Part shown: positions 26,495 to 34,257 of the stretch, one piece after another
Numbering within the stretch: position 1 is the first letter of the stretch
Layout: the number at the start of each line of letters is the position of its first letter
Position numbers and translations under genes: made by a program
Notes under the pieces: generated by a model
What the model was told of the DNA's origin: nothing
Seen by the model: the letters and a program-made list of their open reading frames with translations, nothing else
The model's database searches: none
Assembly: GCA_020853575.1 (NCBI GenBank)
Contig: JADYYP010000068.1
Coordinates: forward strand, 62,001-126,000
Source of the DNA: Planctomycetota bacterium
GTDB lineage: Bacteria > Planctomycetota > UBA1135 > GCA-002686595
Direction: 5' to 3'
DNA length: 64,000 nucleotides

Positions 26495-29101
26495 ATGCGC
26501 TCGCGTCTGGCATTGGCTCTGGTAGCCGCCGCGCTGTTCGGAGTGCTCGGCTGGGTCTTGCTCGAGTCCGGCGCGGAGTCGGGCGCGCATCCCGCGGAGC
26601 TCGAGCGCCCTGCCGCGCGCGGCACTGCTGCGAGCGCGGCGCCACCCAGTGCACCGGCGGAGCCCGACGCGTCGTTCGCGGAGCGCGAGGCACTCGGTCC
26701 GGCTCCCCAGGCTCCGGTCGATGTGCCGCGCGGATCGGACGAGATGCCGCAGGCGCCGTCGGACTCGCTGGTCGAGGTGCGCGTCCTCGAGCACGGCACT
26801 CGCGCGCCGCTCGCGAACGCGGAGATCCTCGTGTTCGACGAGCCCGCGCTGCATTTCGCGAAGCTCCTGCGCCGCGGCACGATCGACGCCACACGCGCGC
26901 AGCGCTCCGCGATCAGCGCTGCGGACGGACGAGCGACGATCGCGGTCGAGTCCGCGGCCTGCGTGCTGTTCGCGCGCCACGGGACGCGCTCCGGGTTCCT
27001 CAACGTGCGTCCGCCGACGGCGGCGCTCGAGCTCATCGTCGCGCCGGACAGCGCGGTGCGCGTGCACGTCACCGACCTCGCGGGCGCGCCGCTCTCGAAT
27101 GTGCCGGTCACGCTGCGCCGCCGCCAAGGGCGTTTCCGCAGCGACTACGGCGCGTTCACGAGCGATGCACGCGGAGAGGTCGAGCTGCCGCATGCGCGCA
27201 TGCTGGTCGCGACCGGACGCAGCGATGCCCGCTGGTCCGCGGTGGTCCGCGGAGTGTTCGAGCAGCCCGTTGGCGCGAGTATCGCCGAGTCGGAGCTCGA
27301 CGGGCGCGTGGTCGAGTTGCGCGTTCCTCCGTTCGGAGCGTGCGTGGTCGAAGTGCGCGACGCGCGCGATCAACTGGACACGGCGTCGTTCGACGTTGCC
27401 CTCGACGTCGTGCGCGACGAGACGCGCGGACCCGAAGTGGCCGCGGCCCTGTCGAGTGATGGTGTGCTGCTGGACGACATCGTCGATGGTCGCGCACGCT
27501 TCGCGCTGGTCGAGCTCGGTCGCGCGCTCGAGGTGCGCGCAGTGGCTCGCGCGAGCTCGGGCAGCGTGCAAGTTCGCGGCATGGGGCCGATGAAAGCCGG
27601 AGAGAGCGTGACGCTGGTCGTCCGTCCAGCGGAGAGCGCGTGCGTGCTGCGCGGCCGAGTGTCGACGAGCCTCGGAGCGCCAGTGTTCGGCCGCTCGCTG
27701 CACCTACAGGTCAGGCGCACAGAGCGCGCTTCCGAGCCCGAGCTCTCGATCGACTCGACGCTCGGTCCATCCGCTGAGTTCCGCGTGTCGTTCCCCGCTC
27801 CCGCGGAGAGCGCGCCGCGTGAGCTCGTCGTCTCCGCCGACGATCCCAGGCGCATGGTGCGCTTCGTCGCGCGCGCGCGCTTGCCCGATGCGCTGCCGCC
27901 GGGTGAGTACGACCTGGGCCAGATGCAGCTCGAGGACGCGCCGCTCGTGGCGACCGGTGTCGTGCTCGACGACGACGGAACTCCGCTTCGCGACGTGAGC
28001 GTGCATTTGGAACTGCCGAGGAACTTCGGTGAGGGAGAGCAATGGTGGGCCGCGGGCGCGCCGCACGCCGCGACCGACACCCATGGGTACTTCGAGCTGC
28101 GCTCGAGCCGCGTGCCGGAGCGCTTTCGCGTCTCGAGCACAGCGACGCGGCAGGCGTTCCATTCACCGGTGTTCGATGCGCCGGTGCGCGACCTCGTGTT
28201 GCGTGCGCCGGCGAACGGTGCGCTCGCGGGGCGCATCCTCGTCGACCAGGCGCTGCGCGACGTCGCTTTGCGCATCCATTTGGAGCCCAGCGAACCGTCG
28301 ATGGGCGAGCCACAGGTGCAAGCACTCGATTTGCGCACACAGGACGGAGCCTTCGAGCTCGCCGGCCTGACGACCGGCTCCTACGAGTTCGAGCTTCGGT
28401 GTGATGATGCACCCGACAGCGTCACATGCGCGACGCTCGAGGGCCTGGCGGTGCTCGCGAAGCGAGTGAACCGCGACGTGCGGCTGGACCCGCTCGATCT
28501 GCGCGGACTCCTGCGGCGGGTCGAGATCCGCGCCGTGTCGGAGTCGGGGGAGGCGCTCGCCGAGTGTTGGGTCCGCGAGCGCGTGCGCTGGAGCGATGGA
28601 CGAGTCGAGGTCTCGCCGACGCACGAGCTCGGCGGCCCGCGACAGGTCCTGTGCGGCGCCGCTGGCGTGGACGTGCGGATCGGAGCGGCGGGGCACCTGG
28701 ACGTCGAGCTCCTCGGGCTGGTCGAAGACACCGAAGTCGTGCTCCCACGGGCGCCGCTCGTGGTGTTCACGCTGCCGCCCGAGGTCGTGGCCGTGCTCGC
28801 GCCCGGCGAGTTGATCGGGCTGAGGCTGGAGAGTGCCACGTTCGAGCTGCCCGCGGGCGAGGCGCACGCCTACCAGTTCTTCCGCGCCGAGCGCCTCGAG
28901 CTTGCCGCGCCAGCACTGGGGCGTTCGCGCGTCGCGCTGCTCTTGCTGCGCAGGTCCGCGGAGGGCTCGTCCGCCTCCGGGATCGACGTCGATCCTGCGC
29001 AGTTCGTCGCCCTGTCCGCCGCGGGCCCGCGGGAGCCGATCGAGGTCAAGCTCACTCCCGCGGACGTTCAGCGCGCGCGCTCCACCAAGAGCGGCCGCTG
29101 A
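26495..29101 (+). CDS. Exported carboxypeptidase-regulatory-like repeat protein
   Basis: An 868-residue protein that begins with a hydrophobic helix (about 3-22; a signal anchor or uncleaved signal), a low-complexity Ala/Pro/Glu linker, and then a string of beta-sandwich modules with signatures like VRVHVTDLAGAPLSNVPVTLRRR and ATGVVLDDDGTPLRDVSVHLEL. These match the outer parts of the two sigma-fusion proteins at 212 and 20389, but no sigma domain is present. It could be an extracellular structural or binding protein, or a remnant of the same fusion. The gene is divergent from the thioredoxin-like/TPR gene with 183 bases between. Confidence 0.75.
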   Translation: MRSRLALALVAAALFGVLGWVLLESGAESGAHPAELERPAARGTAASAAPPSAPAEPDASFAEREALGPAPQAPVDVPRGSDEMPQAPSDSLVEVRVLEHGTRAPLANAEILVFDEPALHFAKLLRRGTIDATRAQRSAISAADGRATIAVESAACVLFARHGTRSGFLNVRPPTAALELIVAPDSAVRVHVTDLAGAPLSNVPVTLRRRQGRFRSDYGAFTSDARGEVELPHARMLVATGRSDARWSAVVRGVFEQPVGASIAESELDGRVVELRVPPFGACVVEVRDARDQLDTASFDVALDVVRDETRGPEVAAALSSDGVLLDDIVDGRARFALVELGRALEVRAVARASSGSVQVRGMGPMKAGESVTLVVRPAESACVLRGRVSTSLGAPVFGRSLHLQVRRTERASEPELSIDSTLGPSAEFRVSFPAPAESAPRELVVSADDPRRMVRFVARARLPDALPPGEYDLGQMQLEDAPLVATGVVLDDDGTPLRDVSVHLELPRNFGEGEQWWAAGAPHAATDTHGYFELRSSRVPERFRVSSTATRQAFHSPVFDAPVRDLVLRAPANGALAGRILVDQALRDVALRIHLEPSEPSMGEPQVQALDLRTQDGAFELAGLTTGSYEFELRCDDAPDSVTCATLEGLAVLAKRVNRDVRLDPLDLRGLLRRVEIRAVSESGEALAECWVRERVRWSDGRVEVSPTHELGGPRQVLCGAAGVDVRIGAAGHLDVELLGLVEDTEVVLPRAPLVVFTLPPEVVAVLAPGELIGLRLESATFELPAGEAHAYQFFRAERLELAAPALGRSRVALLLLRRSAEGSSASGIDVDPAQFVALSAAGPREPIEVKLTPADVQRARSTKSGR

Positions 29102-29116
29102 TCCGCGTGCGCGCGT

Positions 29117-29821
29117 TCAGGGCGCGAGCTCGCCGGGCATCTCGCGATTCTCGAGGCCCAGGGCTGTTTCCAGCCACTGCTCGAGGAAGATCACTTGCTC
29201 GTCGCTCTCCGCGCCGCCGACGAGCTTGAAGGAGCGATTCGACTTGGTGGCGAGCCACAGCTCGTAGGTGGTCGAGGTCGAGCCGCGCTTGCCGCGGCGC
29301 ACCTTGCTCTTGCAGTAGAGCTGGGCGATGTCGGCCGCGGGCAGCGTGCGGTTGCCGGCCCAGGGCAGCGGACCGTGGCGCACGCTGAGCTCGCGCCGGT
29401 CGAGCGTGATGCGCGTCGAGTTCACGAAGCCCGCGAGCGTCGCGTAGGTCAGTGCCACGCCGACGGCGAGGTGGCCGATCGGGAACAGCATCATGATCCA
29501 GTTCACGACTTCGCCGCCGAACACGATCGAGTACCACACCACCAGGAATCCGTCCCAGGCGATGCAGAAGCACGCCAAGAGCACGTGCAGCGGCTGGAAC
29601 CAGCGCCAGGTGAGCTGCGCTCCGCGCTCGTCGCGTTCCAGCTTCACGCTCGAGGGCATCGGTGCCTTGGGGCGCGCGCGCGGCGCCTGGAGCGGAGTCC
29701 CCGGCAGCGTCGCGAGCGCTCCACAGTGGCCGCACACGAACACCCCGCGCGTGGCGTCGATGCTCTCCTTCGTGTAGTTCGAAGCACACGCGGGACATTG
29801 CAGGGTCGAGGGCTTTTCCAT
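29117..29821 (-). CDS. Zinc-ribbon membrane protein (tandem copy 2)
   Basis: About 234 residues. An N-terminal zinc-ribbon (LQCPACASNY and FVCGHCGAL) is followed by two membrane helices at about 85-125 and a C-terminal soluble domain with strands TRITLDRRELSVRHGPLPWAGNRTLPAADIAQLYCKS, which looks PH-like. It is a paralogue of the gene at 29870: RWFQPL, the loop LAGFVNS and RHGPLPW are shared. Function unknown. The ATG at 29821 is chosen because it directly precedes the ribbon; GTG at 29842 would add seven residues. It is convergent with the repeat protein that ends 15 bases away. Confidence 0.7.
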   Translation of the reverse strand: MEKPSTLQCPACASNYTKESIDATRGVFVCGHCGALATLPGTPLQAPRARPKAPMPSSVKLERDERGAQLTWRWFQPLHVLLACFCIAWDGFLVVWYSIVFGGEVVNWIMMLFPIGHLAVGVALTYATLAGFVNSTRITLDRRELSVRHGPLPWAGNRTLPAADIAQLYCKSKVRRGKRGSTSTTYELWLATKSNRSFKLVGGAESDEQVIFLEQWLETALGLENREMPGELAP

Positions 29822-29869
29822 GGATTCGTAGGTGCGCGCCACGCTAGCAACGCCGGCCGCGGTTCGCGC

Positions 29870-30580
29870 TCAACCTTCGCTGGGCGGCGCGCCGCGAGCA
29901 GCGAGCTCGCCCTCGATCCAGCGGGCGATCCAGCGCATGTGCGCCTCGCTCTGCCCGTGTTGGAGCAATCGGCGCGAGCGACCGGCCGTGGTGGTGAGCC
30001 ACAGCTCGTGGAATGCGGTGCGGCGACCGGTCCTGGAGTCGCGGCTTTCGCGCCTGCGCACGTCGAAGCTCGCGATCTCGCTCGTTGCCATGCGCGCGGT
30101 GCCGAACCAAGGCAGCGGAGCGTGGCGGACTTCGAGCTCGCCGCGCTGCACCCGGATCGAGCTCGAGTTGACCAGTCCGGCGAGCGCCAGGTAGCTCAGC
30201 GCGAGTCCCGCGGCGCCGAACAAAGCCAGCAGCGAGTACATCAGACCATGCGGGGCACGGGAGCCGTCGATGCCGACGAACCACAGCAGCAGCGCGCCGT
30301 TCCACATCACGCCGACCGCGGCCAGCACCCAGAAAAGCGGCTGAAACCAGCGCCAACGCAGCACGGGTCCGCGTTCGTCGCGCGCGAGCTCGATCTCGCG
30401 CGGCAGCGGAGAGTCGAGCGGCTGCACCGGCTGGCCCAGGCTCGCGGCCGGCGCGAGCCGGGCCAGCGGGACGCTCGTGGCGCACCGCGGACACGAGAGC
30501 TGTCCGCGCTTCTCGTCGTAGTCGCCTCGGGTGAGCACCTGCGAGCAACTCGGGCACACGAGGAGTTCGAGTTGGGCCAT
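29870..30580 (-). CDS. Zinc-ribbon membrane protein (tandem copy 1)
   Basis: The 236-residue protein shares the layout of the next gene: zinc ribbon (LVCPSCSQVL and LSCPRCATSV), a linker, two membrane helices at about 80-130, then a soluble domain with NSSSIRVQRGELEVRHAPLPWFGTARMATSEIASFDV. The two genes are adjacent on the same strand and are surely a tandem duplication. The soluble domain resembles membrane-bound PH-like sensing domains, but that is a weak inference. It lies just downstream of the pdxR-like gene, 99 bases away on the same strand. Confidence 0.7.
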   Translation of the reverse strand: MAQLELLVCPSCSQVLTRGDYDEKRGQLSCPRCATSVPLARLAPAASLGQPVQPLDSPLPREIELARDERGPVLRWRWFQPLFWVLAAVGVMWNGALLLWFVGIDGSRAPHGLMYSLLALFGAAGLALSYLALAGLVNSSSIRVQRGELEVRHAPLPWFGTARMATSEIASFDVRRRESRDSRTGRRTAFHELWLTTTAGRSRRLLQHGQSEAHMRWIARWIEGELAARGAPPSEG

Positions 30581-30679
30581 GGCTGAGCTTGGACGGCGTG
30601 GGGGCGCGGAGTTCTCGGCGCGCGACGCGCGATCTTCGCGCTTCGATCGCCGACATTCACCGTGGGCGCGCGCGGTCGC

Positions 30680-32077
30680 TCAAACCACCGTTGCTTGGGC
30701 CGCCGGCGCCTGACGCATCAGGCGCGCGAGGACGTGCAGGCCGCTCTCGAGCTCGGTGCGCGTGCGCGGAGTCGAGATGCACACGCGGACGGCGTGCGGC
30801 GCGACGGCGCGGCCGATCACGAAGGCCTCGGCCGGCGTCACGGCGACTCCCGCTTGGTGCGCGCGGCCGACGAAATCGCTCGCGCGCCACGGTTCGGGCA
30901 AGTGCAGCCACAAGTGGCAGCTCGACGGATCCGACGGGGCCGCCAGACTTCCGAGGATGCGCCGCGCGAGCGCTTGTCGCGCGCGTGCCTCCTCGCGCTT
31001 CTCGCGGGCGACGCGCGCCGCGGTGCCGTCTTGGATCCAGCGCGAGGCGAGCTCGGTCACTAGTGGTGCCGCGGTCCAACCGATCGCCGTCAGCGCGGCG
31101 ATGGCGCGCTCGAGCACCTGCGGCGCGCCGCTCGGCGGCATCAGGAATCCCACGCGCAGGCCCGAGGAAACGCTCTTGGACAGGCTGGTGACGTAGTAGG
31201 TCGATTCCGGTGCGAGCGCGGCCAAGGGCGCGAGGTCGTTCGAGCCGACGAAGCCGTAGGTGTCGTCCTCGATCAGCGCGACGTCGTAGCGCCGCGCGAT
31301 CTCCACCAACGAGCGCCGGCGCCCGAGATCGAGCGTGACCGCGGTCGGGTTGTGCGAGGTCGGCTGGCAGTACAGCGCCTTGACCGCGTTGCCATGGCAG
31401 GCCGCCTCGAAGGCCTCGGGGATCAGGCCGTGCTCGTCGATCGCGACGGGGTGCAGGCGCTGGCCCAGCATGCGCGTCAGCGGCTTGAGCCCGGTGTAGG
31501 TCAGGGCCTCGGCGAGCACGACGTCGCCCGGCTGCGCGCAGGTGGCGAGCGCGACCGCCAGGGCATGTTGCGCTCCGCCGGTGACGAGCACGCGCTCACC
31601 GGCGGCCGGCACGCCGCGCTCGGAGATCCAGCGCGCGCCCGCCGCGCAGTGGTTCGCCAGGCCCTGGAGGTGGTACCCGGTGAACAGCGCGTCCAAGTCG
31701 GCGCTCTTGGAGAGCTCGACCAAGGCTTGGCTGCGCTCGGCGGCCGACGGACCGCCCGCGGGGAGGTTGAAGGCCAGGTCGACGACACCCTCGGGGATGG
31801 CGCTGGTCTGTCCGGCGCTGAACGCGCGCGCGGCTGGGTGGCGCACGTAGCTGCCGCGGCCGACCTCGCCGTCGATCAAGCCGCGGCGCGCGGCCTCGGC
31901 GTAGGCGCGCGTGATCGTGCCCACATTGACCTGCAGCGAGCGGGCGAGCGCGCGGTGCGTCGGCAGCCGCGTCCCCGCGGAGAGCTTGCCGCTCTCGATG
32001 TCCCGCGCGAGCTGCTGGGCGATGACAAGGTACAGCGACTCATCGGCTTGGCTGAGATCCGGCTTCCATGTTGTCAT
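30680..32077 (-). CDS. pdxR: MocR-type regulator (GntR-HTH plus aminotransferase domain), PdxR-like
   Basis: The 465-residue protein has an N-terminal GntR winged helix (about 12-80, with GTRLPTHRALARSLQVNVGTITRAYAEA) and a class I aminotransferase-like domain with the PLP lysine Lys301 in SLSKSVSSGLRVGF and the DDTYG and NPT motifs. MocR proteins use PLP as effector. This one is divergent from pdxS-pdxT, which make PLP, the exact arrangement of PdxR, an activator of pdxST that senses PLP in several Gram-positive bacteria. The 115-base intergenic region has two inverted repeats that could be its operators. Confidence 0.88.
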   Translation of the reverse strand: MTTWKPDLSQADESLYLVIAQQLARDIESGKLSAGTRLPTHRALARSLQVNVGTITRAYAEAARRGLIDGEVGRGSYVRHPAARAFSAGQTSAIPEGVVDLAFNLPAGGPSAAERSQALVELSKSADLDALFTGYHLQGLANHCAAGARWISERGVPAAGERVLVTGGAQHALAVALATCAQPGDVVLAEALTYTGLKPLTRMLGQRLHPVAIDEHGLIPEAFEAACHGNAVKALYCQPTSHNPTAVTLDLGRRRSLVEIARRYDVALIEDDTYGFVGSNDLAPLAALAPESTYYVTSLSKSVSSGLRVGFLMPPSGAPQVLERAIAALTAIGWTAAPLVTELASRWIQDGTAARVAREKREEARARQALARRILGSLAAPSDPSSCHLWLHLPEPWRASDFVGRAHQAGVAVTPAEAFVIGRAVAPHAVRVCISTPRTRTELESGLHVLARLMRQAPAAQATVV

Positions 32078-32101
32078 GGTTTCAAGTCTCCATTTGACCG
32101 C

Positions 32102-32114
32102 GACAATAGTTGTC
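32102..32114. promoter_or_regulatory. Inverted repeat in pdxR-pdxS intergenic region (putative operator)
   Basis: GACAATAGTTGTC is a perfect 5-bp inverted repeat (GACAA/TTGTC) around a 3-base spacer. It lies between the divergent starts, 25 bases from the pdxR start and 78 from the pdxS start. A further TTGTC half-site occurs at 32071-32075 at the pdxR start. A TTGACC (-35-like, 32094-32099) lies just beside it. Confidence 0.4.
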
Positions 32115-32131
32115 CCATGCTAGCACAATGC

Positions 32132-32156
32132 GCGCTGCTGATGTTGATAGCAGCGC
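32132..32156. promoter_or_regulatory. Second inverted repeat upstream of pdxS
   Basis: GCGCTGCT (32132-32139) and AGCAGCGC (32149-32156) form a perfect 8-bp inverted repeat with a 9-base centre GATGTTGAT. It lies 36 bases upstream of the pdxS ATG. It may be a regulator-binding site or a hairpin in the pdxS leader. Confidence 0.35.
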
Positions 32157-32192
32157 TCGATCTCGGAATCAGCGGCCCAAGGCCCTCCTCAA

Positions 32193-33113
32193 ATGTCTCA
32201 GGTAGCCACACCCAAGTCTCAGGACAAGTCGATCGCAACCGCCCCGATGTCCGTCAAGGTCGGGCTCGCCCGGATGCTCGCCGGGGGGGTGATCATGGAC
32301 GTGACCGACGCCGAGCAGGCGCGCGTGGCCGAGGCGGCGGGCGCCGTGGCCGTGATGGCGCTCGAGCGCGTCCCCAGCGACATCCGCAAGGAAGGCGGCG
32401 TCGCGCGCATGTCGCCGGTCCACAAGGTCGAGGAAATCCGGGCCGCCGTGACCATCCCGGTGATGGCCAAGGCTCGCATCGGGCACTTCCTCGAGGCGCG
32501 CGTGCTCGAACAGCTCGGCGTCGACTTCATCGACGAGAGCGAGGTCCTCACGCCGGCCGACAGCGAGCACCACATCGAGAAGCACGACTTCAAGGTGCCC
32601 TTCGTGTGCGGCGCGACGTGCTTGGCGGAGGCCCTGCGGCGCATCGGCGAGGGCGCGGCGATGATCCGCACCAAGGGCGAGGCCGGCACTGGCGACATCG
32701 TCGAGGCGGTGCGCCACCTGCGCCTGGTCCAGCGCGAGCTGCGGGCGGTGCTGGGAGTGCCCAAGGAAGAGCTGATGGCGCTCGCCAAGGAGTTGCGTGC
32801 GCCCTACGAGCAACTGCTCGAGGTTCGGCGCCTGGGGCGGCTTCCGGTGCCCAACTTCGCCGCAGGTGGGGTGGCAACGCCGGCGGACGCCGCGCTGGTG
32901 ATGGCGCTGGGGGCGGAGGCGGTGTTCGTCGGCTCGGGCATCTTCAAGTCCGACGACCCGGCGCGCACCGCGGCCGCGATCGTCAAGGCCACGGCGCGCT
33001 GGAGCGAGCCCGCGATCGTGACCGACGCCTGCCGCGAGGCCGGCTCGCCGATGCGCGGAGTGCACAGCGGCGCGTTGCCGACGAGCGAGCGCCTGGCGAG
33101 CCGGGGCTGGTGA
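32193..33113 (+). CDS. pdxS: Pyridoxal 5'-phosphate synthase subunit PdxS
   Basis: A 306-residue PdxS (Pdx1), which makes PLP from ribose-5-P (or ribulose-5-P), glyceraldehyde-3-P and ammonia. Key residues are visible: Asp36 in GGVIMDV, Lys93 in MAKARIGHF (the first Schiff-base lysine), [10 protein letters not shown], and Lys161 in [10 protein letters not shown] (the second lysine). The N-terminus is about ten residues longer than usual. It is followed immediately by pdxT and is divergent from the PdxR-like regulator. Its substrates link it to the pentose phosphate and nucleoside genes elsewhere in the window. Confidence 0.97.
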   Translation: MSQVATPKSQDKSIATAPMSVKVGLARMLAGGVIMDVTDAEQARVAEAAGAVAVMALERVPSDIRKEGGVARMSPVHKVEEIRAAVTIPVMAKARIGHFLEARVLEQLGVDFIDESEVLTPADSEHHIEKHDFKVPFVCGATCLAEALRRIGEGAAMIRTKGEAGTGDIVEAVRHLRLVQRELRAVLGVPKEELMALAKELRAPYEQLLEVRRLGRLPVPNFAAGGVATPADAALVMALGAEAVFVGSGIFKSDDPARTAAAIVKATARWSEPAIVTDACREAGSPMRGVHSGALPTSERLASRGW

Positions 33114-33127
33114 GCGCGCGCCCCAAC

Positions 33128-33742
33128 ATGCAGCCTTCGAGCGCGCCCCGCGTCGGTGTCCTGGCACTTCAGGGCGGCTTCGAGCCGCACCTCCGCATGC
33201 TCGCCAGCCTCGGCGTCGAGGCGCGAGAGGTCCGCCGGCCCGCACAGCTCGCCGATCTGACGCATCTCGTGCTCCCTGGCGGCGAATCGACGACGCTGCA
33301 CCACTTGCTGGCGCTGTTCGACATGTGGGACGTGCTGCGCGCGCGCGCGTTGGCCGGAGAGCTCGCGCTGTTCGGCACCTGCGCGGGAGCGATCCTGCTC
33401 GGCAAGAGCGATGGAACGCGCCCGCCGCGACTGGCGCTCCTGGACGCCGTGTGCGTCCGCAACGCCTACGGGACCCAGCTCGATTCGTCTCGAGAGACGC
33501 TCGCGGTCGCCGGCCAGCCGATGGACTGCACTTTCATCCGCGCGCCGAAGTTCACGCGGCTCGGGCCCGACGTGAGCGTGCTGGCGCGACGTGGTGACGA
33601 CGCGGTGCTCGTCCAGGCTCCCGGGGTGCTCGCCGCGACGTTCCATCCGGAGCTCGGCGACGACCCGCGGGTGCACCGCCTGTTCCTCGAGGGCTGCGCG
33701 CCGTTCGCGCGCGCCGCGCACGAGCGCCTCGGCGTCGTCTGA
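33128..33742 (+). CDS. pdxT: Pyridoxal 5'-phosphate synthase glutaminase subunit PdxT
   Basis: The 204-residue class I glutaminase has Cys85 in FGTCAGAILLG and the His-Glu pair in FHPELGDD (His173, Glu175). The N-terminal GVLALQGGFEPHL and LPGGESTTL match PdxT (Pdx2). It supplies ammonia to PdxS; twelve of each form the complex. The ATG at 33128 is chosen. A GTG at 33110 overlaps the pdxS stop as GTGA and would add six residues, so translational coupling with that start is possible. No other gene follows on this strand, and the next gene is convergent. Confidence 0.96.
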   Translation: MQPSSAPRVGVLALQGGFEPHLRMLASLGVEAREVRRPAQLADLTHLVLPGGESTTLHHLLALFDMWDVLRARALAGELALFGTCAGAILLGKSDGTRPPRLALLDAVCVRNAYGTQLDSSRETLAVAGQPMDCTFIRAPKFTRLGPDVSVLARRGDDAVLVQAPGVLAATFHPELGDDPRVHRLFLEGCAPFARAAHERLGVV

Positions 33743-33769
33743 GCCGCGGCGTGGGCCCGCGCAGCGGCG

Positions 33770-34165
33770 TCAGCGCGCGAATCGCACGCTGGCCGCGACC
33801 TGGGTGTCGATGAAGTTCCCGTAGGACATCACCCGCCCGCCGGCGAGCTTCCACACGTGAGCGAACTCGGTCGCGTAGCTCGCGCCCGTCGCTTTCGAGC
33901 GCACGCGCTCGCGGCCGAGCACGACCACGGTGCCGTCCTGCGCGATGAACTCGCGGGGCTCGAACTCGAGCACGTCCGCGGCCTCGGCGAGCTGGCGAAA
34001 GAACGCCAGCACACCTTCGCGGCCGCGGCGCACGCCGCCCCAGGGCAGGACGTCGGCGAGCGGGTAGCTCCACAGCACTTGCTCGTCGAGGTGCTCGAGG
34101 ATCGAGGGGACGTCACCGCGGCCAAAGGCCGCGTACAGCGATCGAATGCGGTCGGAGTCGTTCAT
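33770..34165 (-). CDS. SnoaL/NTF2-like protein
   Basis: A 131-residue protein of the SnoaL-like fold: an N-terminal helix DRIRSLYAAFGRGDVPSILEHLDEQVLWSYP, then GREGVLAFFRQLAEAADVLEFEP, and the paired strands FAHVWKLAGGRVMSYGNFIDT. Similar proteins are annotated as ketosteroid-isomerase-like, without a known substrate. It belongs to a different subgroup from the NTF2-like gene at 22983. It lies 92 bases downstream of the thioredoxin-like/TPR gene on the same strand and is convergent with pdxT. Confidence 0.75.
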   Translation of the reverse strand: MNDSDRIRSLYAAFGRGDVPSILEHLDEQVLWSYPLADVLPWGGVRRGREGVLAFFRQLAEAADVLEFEPREFIAQDGTVVVLGRERVRSKATGASYATEFAHVWKLAGGRVMSYGNFIDTQVAASVRFAR

Positions 34166-34257
34166 CGAGGTGCTCTTTTGGTTTCTCTCCGAGAGCCGAG
34201 CGCCGGCGGATGCACGTTGGGCTCGAAAACGCGGGCGGGCTGGTCCGCGCGGACCCG

